A DNA stretch of 64,000 nucleotides from Eubacterium sp. CAG:248 (GTDB lineage: Bacteria; Bacillota; Clostridia; Lachnospirales; Lachnospiraceae). The stretch is from assembly GCA_000436475.1 (NCBI GenBank), contig FR886218.1, positions 62,001 to 126,000 of the forward strand. Direction: 5' to 3'. The notes under the pieces are model-generated. The model made no database searches, was not told the origin of the DNA, and worked only from the letters and a program-made list of their open reading frames with translations. Below, piece after piece: positions 53,080 to 61,673 of this stretch (the stretch's first letter is position 1; each line of letters opens with the position of its first letter). Position numbers and translations under genes: made by a program.

Positions 53080-53511
53080 TTAAGAAGTAACATTGGTTCC
53101 AAGAGATAACGCACAACCTTCTCCATGTTTATCGCAGTGATAAATTATATTATAGCCACCTGAATATATATCTTTTGTAATCATATAAAAACCGGCCTTC
53201 AGTTTTGCTTTAGAGCCATCAAGGAAATTTATTTCTCTTCTATAATAGTTCATATCCTCGTGAATATCAGGAACTGCTGGATTGAACTGACCAGTTAAGG
53301 TATAATCAGCCTGGATTTCATTAAAATAATTCTGAAGATTAGCCCAGTCAGCGGCAACCCTGGCTTTATGAATATGCTTAATTAAAGAAGGGCTTAGTAT
53401 ACCGACAAGTACAGCCATAATGGCAATAACAATAATGAGTTCAACTAATGAGAAACCTTTATTGTGATTATATTTATTATGTTTATTAAAAGAATTACGT
53501 AAATGTATCAT
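53080..53511 (-). CDS. Type IV prepilin-like protein
   Basis: A 143-residue prepilin. The class III signal is visible: a basic leader, then NKGFSLVELIIVIAIMAVLVGI, where prepilin peptidase should cut before Phe (G|FSLVE), with Glu at mature position 5. The mature part has 125 residues with Cys near the C-terminus (HCDKHGEGC). A taggat site precedes the ATG. No other pilus gene is in view, so assembly must rely on proteins elsewhere. It faces away from the HD-GYP gene. Confidence 0.88.
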   Translation of the reverse strand: MIHLRNSFNKHNKYNHNKGFSLVELIIVIAIMAVLVGILSPSLIKHIHKARVAADWANLQNYFNEIQADYTLTGQFNPAVPDIHEDMNYYRREINFLDGSKAKLKAGFYMITKDIYSGGYNIIYHCDKHGEGCALSLGTNVTS

Positions 53512-53544
53512 ATAGTATCCTACTTTTTATATATGTATATATAT

Positions 53545-53680
53545 TAAGCCGTGGTCAAAAGCCACCGACTTAATCTCATGGGATTATAAATTTTACATAA
53601 TAATAAGTCAATAAAATAAATATAAAATTTTTTGATTATATGATATGATATTGGTATCAAAAGCCACCGAATTTGATACC
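53545..53680. repeat. Twin 14-bp cores, each within a hairpin, in the prepilin/HD-GYP divergent region
   Basis: TCAAAAGCCACCGA occurs at 53555-53568 and 53657-53670. The first lies in an imperfect palindrome taag...ctta (53545-53572); the second in the loop of a 7-bp hairpin ggtatca/tgatacc (53653-53659, 53674-53680). The remainder of 53512-53767 is AT-rich. Confidence 0.6.
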
Positions 53681-53767
53681 TACGGATTGTTCCATGCTAT
53701 GTACTCCCGCAATCTGCTCTTGTATTATAATAATATAAAATAGTTTTTAATAGAAATGGAGATTTCA

Positions 53768-55030
53768 ATGTATTTAGATATCTTAGGATTAATAGGTGCG
53801 TGTTCGTATGCACTTGACTGCGTAGAAGCAGAGCTTGTACACTCAACTAATAAACACTCTAAACGAGTTGCGTATATGAGCGTGTGTATTGCAATGAATA
53901 TGGGGATTAATGATGAAAGTCTGCAGGATTTGGCAGCTTGTGCACTTATGCACGACAATGCACTCACACAATATATCAAAGAAGAACTGCATAATAACTA
54001 TATAGATATACATGGTAATCAGAAGCAGCTTCCACAGGTAGGACAGCATTGCATACTTGGTGAGCAGAATATAAAAGAGCTTCCATTTAATACTGATGTT
54101 ACCAATGTTATTCTTTATCACCATGAAAATGCAGATGGAAGTGGAATATTTGGTAAAAAATGGAACGAAATTCCTTTGTTTTCCAGAATTATACATATGT
54201 GTGATATATTAGATCTGGCCTGCTGTAACTCTATTAATTCTGATAAGTATTCCAAAGCTGTTTCCAATAAATACTTACCATACTGGAATAAAATACAATA
54301 CTTTCTTGAAAATGTGCGTGGCAGGCTTGTTGATAATGAATGTATAGATTCATTCCTACAGGTGTTCACGCCTGATAATATTAGTGAGCTTGATTCTGAT
54401 AATATAGAAGTGAATCTATGGAGCAAAGTTCCACGAATGAATAAGGAGCTTAGCTTTAATCAGATTAAACAGATAGCAAGTTTTTTTGCAGGAATCATAG
54501 ATTATAAGTCTCCCTTTACAAGTACACATTCTATTGGTGTAGCATGTATAGCAAAGAAGCTTGCAGGATATATGGGGCTTGGAGAGGAAACATCACAGAA
54601 AATATATCTGGCAGGTGCATTACACGATATTGGCAAGGTAGCCATAGGCAATGATATATTAGAAAAGCCAGATAAGCTTACAGATGAAGAATATTCAGTT
54701 ATGAAGCATCACGCAGCTTATACCTACTATATATTATCAGACATTAACGGCTTTGATGAAATACGTGACTGGGCGGCTTTTCATCATGAAAGACTTGATG
54801 GTACTGGTTATCCTTTTGGTAAAACAGCAGAAGAATTAGGTGTTGAAGAACGTATAATGGCTGGTGCAGATATATATCAGGCGCTTACAGAAAGCCGTCC
54901 TTATAAAAGCGGAATGCCACACAATAAAGCCTGCGGCATTCTGTATGATATGGCAGATAAAGGGTGGATTGATTATGATGTAGTTTCAAATATAGATAAA
55001 TGCTTTGCTAATGAAGCTGATAGATTGTAA
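53768..55030 (+). CDS. HD-GYP domain protein with a second, degenerate HD half
   Basis: A 420-residue protein with two HD-type halves. The C-terminal half (about 230-420) is a canonical HD-GYP: LAGALHDIGKVAIGNDILEKP, VMKHHAAYTYYIL and FHHERLDGTGYPFG. The N-terminal half (about 15-150) repeats the plan in weakened form, with ALMHDN and YHHENADGSGIFG lacking GYP. HD-GYP proteins usually hydrolyse cyclic di-GMP; activity here is probable but not shown. The start at 53768 has ggaga upstream. The next gene follows in 32 bases. Confidence 0.88.
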   Translation: MYLDILGLIGACSYALDCVEAELVHSTNKHSKRVAYMSVCIAMNMGINDESLQDLAACALMHDNALTQYIKEELHNNYIDIHGNQKQLPQVGQHCILGEQNIKELPFNTDVTNVILYHHENADGSGIFGKKWNEIPLFSRIIHMCDILDLACCNSINSDKYSKAVSNKYLPYWNKIQYFLENVRGRLVDNECIDSFLQVFTPDNISELDSDNIEVNLWSKVPRMNKELSFNQIKQIASFFAGIIDYKSPFTSTHSIGVACIAKKLAGYMGLGEETSQKIYLAGALHDIGKVAIGNDILEKPDKLTDEEYSVMKHHAAYTYYILSDINGFDEIRDWAAFHHERLDGTGYPFGKTAEELGVEERIMAGADIYQALTESRPYKSGMPHNKACGILYDMADKGWIDYDVVSNIDKCFANEADRL

Positions 55031-55062
55031 TCAGCTATATTATTATTCAGAATGGAGACAAT

Positions 55063-56085
55063 ATGAACAATAAAAAAGTTGTATCAGCCGTTATAATTTC
55101 AATTATATTGATTGTATTAGTACTGCTGTCAATAAGACAACATAAATCACAAAAGCCAGTTTTAACACCTGAAATAACACTGGTGTATGCAGAAAACCAA
55201 GTAGAAGATTATCCAACTACAAAAGGTGCATATGAATTTGCACGTCTTGTTAATGAAAAAACTAATGGACGAATTAAGATTATTGTTAAATGTAATGGAG
55301 AACTTGGGGATGAAAAGTCTGTTATTGAACAGCTTAAGTTTGGTGGAATTGACTTTTCAAGAGTTTCCGTAGCATCAATATCAGATGATATTCCAGAATT
55401 AAAGGTTATCCAGATGCCATTTTTATATTCAGATGCGCAGGATATGTGGGATGTGTTAAATGGTGACGAGGGATTACAGTTTATAACCGCTATTGATGAA
55501 AGTAATCTCGGTATTAAAACATTATCATGGTATGATGCAGGAGCCAGAAGTTTTTATTCCGTAAAACCTGTTATGAATATACAGGATTTGTCTGGTTTAA
55601 ATATAAGAGTTCAGGAATCAGAGCTTATGTCGGAAATAATAGAAATGTTAGAAATCCATCCTGTTAAAATGATATATTCAGAGGTTTATAAGGGACTTCA
55701 GACAGGAAAAATAGATGGTGCAGAAAACAGTCTTGTAACATATATATATTCTAAGCATTATGAACAGGCAAAATATTGCATTCTTGATGAACATACAAGA
55801 ATTCCAGAGGTGCAGCTTGTATCAGGATATACATGGAATAAATTAACTGATGAAGATAAAATTATAATATCAGAGTGTGCTAAGGAATCAGCAGCATACG
55901 AAAAAAATATATGGAAGGATACTGAGGAAGCGGCTGTAAAAACGATAGAAGATAAAAATATAACAGTAACTGAAGTAAACGAAAATGAGAGAAAACAACT
56001 AAGAGATAGATTACAGCCAATATATGATAAATATTGTTCAGAATATATGGATGTAGTCGAAAAAATCAAAAGAAATCAGGAATAA
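55063..56085 (+). CDS. Membrane-anchored DctP-like ligand-binding protein, probable sensor partner
   Basis: A 340-residue DctP-family (TRAP substrate-binding) protein. Instead of a lipobox it has an uncleaved-looking N-terminal helix (VSAVIISIILIVLVLLSI, about residues 6-24). Family ligand features remain: WYDAGARSFYSVKP, LNIRVQE with the Arg that grips a carboxylate in this family, and KIDGAENS. It sits directly before a histidine kinase (2 bases apart) and away from the transporter genes, so a sensory role is likely. It differs clearly from the downstream DctP (lipoprotein). Confidence 0.85.
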   Translation: MNNKKVVSAVIISIILIVLVLLSIRQHKSQKPVLTPEITLVYAENQVEDYPTTKGAYEFARLVNEKTNGRIKIIVKCNGELGDEKSVIEQLKFGGIDFSRVSVASISDDIPELKVIQMPFLYSDAQDMWDVLNGDEGLQFITAIDESNLGIKTLSWYDAGARSFYSVKPVMNIQDLSGLNIRVQESELMSEIIEMLEIHPVKMIYSEVYKGLQTGKIDGAENSLVTYIYSKHYEQAKYCILDEHTRIPEVQLVSGYTWNKLTDEDKIIISECAKESAAYEKNIWKDTEEAAVKTIEDKNITVTEVNENERKQLRDRLQPIYDKYCSEYMDVVEKIKRNQE

Positions 56086-56087
56086 AT

Positions 56088-57581
56088 ATGTCATTGAAAA
56101 AGAAACTCCAGTATGTATACACAATAAGCAGTATTGTTATTGCAGCAATGCTTATGTTTGGAATATTACTTTCTATAAAAGGAATAGATATATTAACAGA
56201 TACATTGGATAGTAATAATACGGCTCTGGAACTATACAATGCTGTAACTAAGGAGCGTAATCTGTTAAAACTATATTTTGAGGGTGAGCAGGAAATATTG
56301 TCAGAACAGATTAGTGAAGCCAGAAATAACACAAAAAGAATTCTTGACGAAATCCCAGCTGATTATAACTCAATGAATGAGGAACAATATATTATTATTC
56401 AGTCCATACATAATACTTATTGCAGCTATGATAATATATATAATAATATTGTGGATTCTAATCTTAGTGAACAGGATTATATGTATGCCATAGATAATTG
56501 CTATAAAGCTCAGGATTATCTTGAAAGTTATGTAAAAAAGTATGAAAACATAACTGTAACTCTTGGAAATGACCAATACAATAACCAGAGAAATTTATTT
56601 TATATTATACCAGGTATATGTATTATTATTGCATTTACAGTAATAGGTTTATTTGTATGGATGAAAGCTTTTATAAATTCAAACATAATTAAACCGGTGT
56701 TAAAATTATCTGATGAAGCCAGAAGAATAAGTCTGAATGATTATTCGGGAAATGATATAGTTATAAAAGGAAATGATGAAATTTCAATCCTGATAAAAGA
56801 ATTTACAGCAATGAAACATTCAACAAAGAATTATATCATTACGCTAAAAGAAAAACATATGGTTGAACAACAGCTTGAACACATGCATTTTGAGATGCTT
56901 AAAAATCAGATTAATCCACATTTTCTTTTTAATACCTTAAATCTCATTGCAGGAACTGCAGAGATTGAAGATGCTGCAACGACGGAGAAGATGATAAATA
57001 CACTAAGCCGTCTTTTCAGATACAATCTTAAAACCCAAAATTCCATAATGCCTTTAGAGCAGGAAATAAAGATAATGGATGATTATATGTATTTGCAGCA
57101 GATGAGGTTTGGACAACGTATAAAATATATGTGTGATATAGATAAGAATTGTTTGGATGAGCTTATACCAGCCTTTGTTTTACAACCTCTTATTGAAAAT
57201 GCGATTATACATGGATTAACACCTTCTTCAAAGGGAGGTCTGATATATGTACGTTGCTTTAAAAAGAATGGTAAAACATGGTTATCAATAGCAGATACAG
57301 GTATCGGAATATCAGAAGCTAAATTAGAAAGCATAAGAAAATATCTGGATAATATATTTGCGTCTTCTGATACCAATGCATTAATTAATACTAAAAATGA
57401 TGATAATAATCCTGATGATGATAAAATAAACAGAAAAACTGTTGGGGTAGGTATAGGAAATATTGCATATCGAATAAAAGGTATGTACAATAATAGTGGT
57501 ATAAATATTTACAGTATAAAAGAACATGGAACAGTTATACAAATATTTTTTAATAATTGCAGCGATAATATTGATAAATAA
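56088..57581 (+). CDS. LytS/YesM-type sensor histidine kinase
   Basis: A 497-residue membrane kinase. Two transmembrane helices (about residues 13-33 and 170-192) border an extracellular helical region; a HAMP domain follows (IKPVLKLSDEARRISLNDYSG). The kinase domain is the YesM type with the phosphoacceptor His in NQINPHFLFNTLNLIAG and a HATPase part with PLIENAIIHGL, ADTGIGIS and GVGIGNI. It is coupled to the DctP-like gene upstream and the regulator downstream. The binding protein probably delivers the signal. Confidence 0.9.
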   Translation: MSLKKKLQYVYTISSIVIAAMLMFGILLSIKGIDILTDTLDSNNTALELYNAVTKERNLLKLYFEGEQEILSEQISEARNNTKRILDEIPADYNSMNEEQYIIIQSIHNTYCSYDNIYNNIVDSNLSEQDYMYAIDNCYKAQDYLESYVKKYENITVTLGNDQYNNQRNLFYIIPGICIIIAFTVIGLFVWMKAFINSNIIKPVLKLSDEARRISLNDYSGNDIVIKGNDEISILIKEFTAMKHSTKNYIITLKEKHMVEQQLEHMHFEMLKNQINPHFLFNTLNLIAGTAEIEDAATTEKMINTLSRLFRYNLKTQNSIMPLEQEIKIMDDYMYLQQMRFGQRIKYMCDIDKNCLDELIPAFVLQPLIENAIIHGLTPSSKGGLIYVRCFKKNGKTWLSIADTGIGISEAKLESIRKYLDNIFASSDTNALINTKNDDNNPDDDKINRKTVGVGIGNIAYRIKGMYNNSGINIYSIKEHGTVIQIFFNNCSDNIDK

Positions 57582-57602
57582 TATTGATTGGGTGAAGTGT
57601 AT

Positions 57603-58451
57603 ATGTATAGAGTGTTATTAGTTGATGATGAACAGATTGAACGTATGGCTCTAGCAAAAAAGATAGACAGATATTACGGTGACAAGGTTGAAATATATCA
57701 TGCAGTGAATGGAAGAGAAGCGGTTGCTATGTGTAGTACACATAATAATGATATTATCATCATGGATATATCCATGCCTGAAATGAATGGAGTAATGGCA
57801 GCAAAATATATACGAAGAATAGATGATAAATGTTCTATTATATTCTTAAGTGCCTATGATGATTTTGAATATGCAAGAAATGCAATTAAAGTAAAAGCTC
57901 TTGATTATCTTTTGAAGCCATGTGATATAAATGATCTGCTTGCTGTTATGGATATGGCTATACAAAAGCTTGATAAGGAAAAAGAAGAAAAGGTTCTAGG
58001 ACAATTTATTATATCTGCTGATAATAAGTATAATGAGGCAAATAGTTATAATAACAGCAATAAATATGTCATAGAAAAAAATAAAAAAGATGACATACCA
58101 AAAAGAATTGTAGATAATGTAAGAAATTCCGATGAGCAGACAACTATTAAATATTTAAGGGAATATGTAGAAAATAATTATATATATGATATAACAATGC
58201 AGGAAGCCGCAGAAGAAATGGGATATTCAGATGCATACTTCAGCAAGTTGTTTAAACAATATTTCAATCAGAATTTTACGGCTTATCTTACAGAATACCG
58301 GATTAAAAAAGCAAAGGAGCTTCTTTGCAATACCAATAAAAGTATCAAGGATATAAGTAGAATGGTAGGGTATACAGATTCTAATTATTTTGCCAGGATA
58401 TTTAAACGTATAGTTGGAGAAATACCTTCAAAGTATCGGGAAGATTTGTAA
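57603..58451 (+). CDS. AraC-family response regulator
   Basis: A 282-residue two-component regulator. The receiver domain (about 1-120) has LLVDDEQIER, the phosphoacceptor Asp in IIIMDISMPEMNG and the Lys in LLKPCD. The C-terminal AraC-type double helix-turn-helix (about 185-282) includes MQEAAEEMGYSDAYFSKLFKQY and IKDISRMVGYTDSNYFARIFKR. The ATG at 57603 has ggtga upstream. The likely target is the TRAP operon just downstream, across a terminator. Orphan from any other kinase here. Confidence 0.92.
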   Translation: MYRVLLVDDEQIERMALAKKIDRYYGDKVEIYHAVNGREAVAMCSTHNNDIIIMDISMPEMNGVMAAKYIRRIDDKCSIIFLSAYDDFEYARNAIKVKALDYLLKPCDINDLLAVMDMAIQKLDKEKEEKVLGQFIISADNKYNEANSYNNSNKYVIEKNKKDDIPKRIVDNVRNSDEQTTIKYLREYVENNYIYDITMQEAAEEMGYSDAYFSKLFKQYFNQNFTAYLTEYRIKKAKELLCNTNKSIKDISRMVGYTDSNYFARIFKRIVGEIPSKYREDL

Positions 58452-58470
58452 TGTATTGTATAAATATAAA

Positions 58471-58528
58471 AAACAGCTCGTGCAGATATCAAGTAGATTT
58501 GATATCTGACACGAGCTGTTTTATTTTA
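58471..58528 (+). terminator. Intrinsic terminator after the response regulator gene
   Basis: A long stem, aaaacagctcgtg and cacgagctgtttt, with an inner agatatcaa/ttgatatct stem, then tattttaa. The rest of 58452-58737 is AT-rich and carries a palindrome. Confidence 0.9.
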
Positions 58529-58682
58529 ATATATATGAATTTTGCACAAAATAATTATCAATACATTGTGAAAAATATTATATTACAACAAAAAAATCCC
58601 CTTCAATGACAAACATTTACTGTATAAAAAAAGTGTTATTGCTTTTATTATATAAGCATAGAACAAAACCGGTTTTAATAAA

Positions 58683-58701
58683 AACATTAATAATTAATGT
58701 T
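58683..58701. promoter_or_regulatory. 19-bp palindrome upstream of the TRAP operon
   Basis: AACATTAAT-A-ATTAATGTT is perfectly palindromic around its central A and ends 36 bases before the dctP start codon. Operator or mRNA structure; no consensus promoter was found near it. Confidence 0.45.
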
Positions 58702-58737
58702 AATAATTACATTAAGGACAAAGCGAGGAGAAAGGAA

Positions 58738-59766
58738 ATGCTAAAAAAAACAATTAGGTGCTGCACTATACTTATGTTATGTGTAGTTATGACAGTTGGA
58801 TTATTTGGTTGTAATCTGTCAGTAAATAATGGAAAACGTATAGTAAGAATAGCGATAGCGCAGTCGGAAACACATCCGGAATACCTTGGGCTTGTTGCTT
58901 TTAAGGAATATGTTGAGGAAAGACTTGGCGATAAATATGAAGTCCAGATATTTCCAAATGAATTATTAGGTTCAATACAGAAAACAATAGAGCTTACACA
59001 GACAGGAGCTATTGATTTCGCAGTTGCAGGTACAGCTAATCTTGAAACATTTGCAGATGTATATGAAGTGTTCAGTATGCCATATCTTTTTGATTCGATT
59101 GAAAGCTATAAGGCGGTAATGCAGGATACAGATTATATGGAAAATATATATGAATCAACAGATTCTTCCGGTTTCAGGGTTCTTACATGGTATAATGCCG
59201 GAACAAGAAATTTCTATGGCAAGAAGGCAATAAATACACCGGCAGACCTTTCTGGAATGAAGATAAGAGTACAGCAGAGTCCTGCAAGTGTAGCGATGAT
59301 GCAGGCATTCGGAGCTGCTGCCTCTCCTATGAGTTTTGGTGAAGTGTATACAGCTATCCAGCAGGGTGTAATAGACGGTGCAGAGAATAACGAGCTTGCA
59401 TTGACTAACAATAAACATGGTGAGGTTGCAAAGTATTACACTTATAATATGCACCAGATTATACCAGATATGCTTGTAGCTAATCTTAAGTTTATTCAGG
59501 GACTTGATGAAGATGAATTAAAGGTGTTTAAGGAAGCTGCCTTAAAGTCTACAGAGGTCGAACTTGTAGAGTGGGACAAGTGCGTTGAGGAAGCTAAGAA
59601 TATTGCCCAGAATGAAATGGGAGTTGAGTTTATATATCCAGATATCACACCTTTTAAAGAAAAGGTTAAAAATATGCAGCAGGATATGATTAAGAAAAAT
59701 CCTTCAATAGTTGATATATATAATCATATTCAGGAAGTAAATAAAAGAGTAGGGGAGAAAAAGTAA
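58738..59766 (+). CDS. dctP: TRAP transporter substrate-binding lipoprotein DctP
   Basis: A 342-residue lipoprotein that captures an organic acid for the TRAP transporter. The signal peptide ends in a lipobox, VGLFGC (Cys near residue 23). Ligand-site segments are WYNAGTRNFYGKK, SGMKIRVQQSPASV with the carboxylate-binding Arg, and GVIDGAENN. The start at 58738 has gaggagaaagg upstream. It overlaps dctQ by one base (TAATG). The substrate is not identifiable; a C4-dicarboxylate or sugar acid is possible. Confidence 0.93.
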   Translation: MLKKTIRCCTILMLCVVMTVGLFGCNLSVNNGKRIVRIAIAQSETHPEYLGLVAFKEYVEERLGDKYEVQIFPNELLGSIQKTIELTQTGAIDFAVAGTANLETFADVYEVFSMPYLFDSIESYKAVMQDTDYMENIYESTDSSGFRVLTWYNAGTRNFYGKKAINTPADLSGMKIRVQQSPASVAMMQAFGAAASPMSFGEVYTAIQQGVIDGAENNELALTNNKHGEVAKYYTYNMHQIIPDMLVANLKFIQGLDEDELKVFKEAALKSTEVELVEWDKCVEEAKNIAQNEMGVEFIYPDITPFKEKVKNMQQDMIKKNPSIVDIYNHIQEVNKRVGEKK

Positions 59767-60251
59767 TGGCTATATTAGATAATATAAGAAATGTTATGAA
59801 TAAAGTAATAAGAATTGTATGTATATTACTTTTTGCATTTATGGTTATTATTGGAACTTACCAGATACTTGTAAGATACATTTTCAATAGTCCAAGTACA
59901 GTTTCAGAAGAGCTTCTGACATATTCATTTACATGGATGTCCTTGTTTGCAGCTGCCTATGTGTTTGGTAAAAGAGAGCATATGAGAATGGGATTTCTTG
60001 CAGATAAGTTAAACAAAAAGAAGTTAACAATACTTAATGCTATAATTGAAATTATAATAATAGCATTTGCACTTATAGTAATGGTTTATGGTGGCATATC
60101 TATTACAAGCCTTTCAATGACACAAAAAACTGCATCGCTTGGAATTCCAATGGGATATGTATATATCGTTATTCCAATAACGGGAGTGGTTATTGCAGTA
60201 TATGGAGTATTGAATGTTATATGTCTTATAAGGAAAGGAGAAGAAGCATGA
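59766..60251 (+). CDS. dctQ: TRAP transporter small permease DctQ
   Basis: A 161-residue membrane protein with four hydrophobic helices (about residues 15-37, 53-70, 88-110 and 128-152), the DctQ layout. The region TVSEELLTYSFTWMSLFAAAYVFGKREHMRMGF is typical of the family. It overlaps dctP and dctM and forms the membrane complex with DctM. Confidence 0.93.
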   Translation: MAILDNIRNVMNKVIRIVCILLFAFMVIIGTYQILVRYIFNSPSTVSEELLTYSFTWMSLFAAAYVFGKREHMRMGFLADKLNKKKLTILNAIIEIIIIAFALIVMVYGGISITSLSMTQKTASLGIPMGYVYIVIPITGVVIAVYGVLNVICLIRKGEEA

Positions 60252-61558
60252 GCATAGCATGGTTATCAGGTCTTATTATATTGGTTATTCTTATTATAAT
60301 GCTAATAGCAGGAGCACCAATTGCAATTTCCCTTGCAGTTTCTTCAATATGTGCAATTCTTCCGGTATTATCTACAGAACCTGCGCTTATAACAGGCGCA
60401 CAGAGAATATTTTCTGGAATTTCAGTATTTAATCTGATAGCTATTCCATTTTTTATTCTTGCTGGTAATATTATGAATAAGGGTGGAATTGCCATAAAGC
60501 TTATTAATTTTGCAAAGATATTTACAGGAAGAATACCGGGCTCTCTTGCACATACAAATGTTGTAGCTAATATGCTTTTTGGTGCAATATCAGGTTCGGG
60601 TACGGCAGCAGCTTCAGCTATGGGTGCTATTATAGGACCAGTTGAAGAGGAAGAGGGTTATGATAAGAACTTTTCTGCAGCAGTAAATATAGCTACAGCA
60701 CCTACAGGATTACTTATACCACCTAGTAATGTAATGATTACATTTGCTATGGTCAGCGGCGGAACTTCAATAGCAGCACTCTTTATGGCAGGTTATATAC
60801 CAGGAATTCTCTGGGGACTTGCATGTATGATAGTAATTTATATATATGCAAAGAAAAGAGGCTATACAAGCAGCAAGCGTTATGCGCTTAAGGAAAAGAC
60901 TAAAATAATACTTGAAGCATTACCTTGTCTTCTTATGATTATTATCGTTATCGGTGGTATTATTGGTGGTATTTTTACAGCAACAGAGGGTGCAATCGTT
61001 GCAGTTGTATATAGTCTTATACTTTCACTTGTATTTTATAAGTCTATTAAAGTAAGCGAACTTCCAAAGCTTCTTATGGACAGTGCGGAAATGACAGGAA
61101 TAATTATTTTCCTTATCGGTGTATCAAGCATAATGTCATGGGTAATGGCATTTACAGGAATACCAGCAGCTATATCAGGCGTAATGCTTAGTATAAGCAG
61201 CAACAAGTATGTTATTCTTCTTATAATAAATGTTATTCTCCTTATTGTTGGAACATTTATGGATATGACACCAGCCTGCCTTATATTTACACCTATATTC
61301 CTTCCAATATGTCAGGCAGTTGGTATGAATACAATTCATTTCGGTATTATGATGATATTCAACTTATGTATAGGAACAATAACTCCTCCGGTTGGAACAA
61401 CTCTTTTCGTAGGTGTTAAAGTCGGCAAGACAAAAATAGAAGATGTTATAAAGCCTCTCCTTTATTATTTCGCTGCAATATTTATTGTACTTTTACTTGT
61501 AACCTATATACCGGCTATTTCGTTATGGCTTCCGGGCTTGTTAGGATATGTAAAATAA
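60248..61558 (+). CDS. dctM: TRAP transporter large permease DctM
   Basis: A 436-residue polytopic protein with about twelve hydrophobic helices, the transport subunit using a sodium or proton gradient. Markers are IPFFILAGNIMNKGGIA, the GAISGSGTAAASAMGAI helix-turn region, APTGLLIPPSNVMI and NLCIGTITPPVGTTLFV. The ATG at 60248 has aaggaga upstream; the gene overlaps the end of dctQ by 4 bases. It ends at a terminator. Confidence 0.95.
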   Translation: MSIAWLSGLIILVILIIMLIAGAPIAISLAVSSICAILPVLSTEPALITGAQRIFSGISVFNLIAIPFFILAGNIMNKGGIAIKLINFAKIFTGRIPGSLAHTNVVANMLFGAISGSGTAAASAMGAIIGPVEEEEGYDKNFSAAVNIATAPTGLLIPPSNVMITFAMVSGGTSIAALFMAGYIPGILWGLACMIVIYIYAKKRGYTSSKRYALKEKTKIILEALPCLLMIIIVIGGIIGGIFTATEGAIVAVVYSLILSLVFYKSIKVSELPKLLMDSAEMTGIIIFLIGVSSIMSWVMAFTGIPAAISGVMLSISSNKYVILLIINVILLIVGTFMDMTPACLIFTPIFLPICQAVGMNTIHFGIMMIFNLCIGTITPPVGTTLFVGVKVGKTKIEDVIKPLLYYFAAIFIVLLLVTYIPAISLWLPGLLGYVK

Positions 61559-61588
61559 TACTTGAAAAACAGTAAAGAAGTTATGTAA

Positions 61589-61642
61589 AATATATCAGTA
61601 CACAGATTTTGTTAAATCCATGTACTGATATATTTTTTATTT
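61589..61642 (+). terminator. Intrinsic terminator after dctM
   Basis: A 14-bp stem, aatatatcagtaca and tgtactgatatatt, encloses gattt/aaatc, followed by a T-run. Confidence 0.9.
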
Positions 61643-61673
61643 TTATAAGAAAGAAAACGACACAGGTATCAAA

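Noticed and set aside
53545..53680. c-di-GMP (GEMM) riboswitch upstream of the HD-GYP or prepilin gene
   Set aside because: The AAAGCCACCGA core recalls part of the GEMM-I motif, but the GGCAAACC element, the tetraloop-receptor layout and the second helix were not found on either strand.
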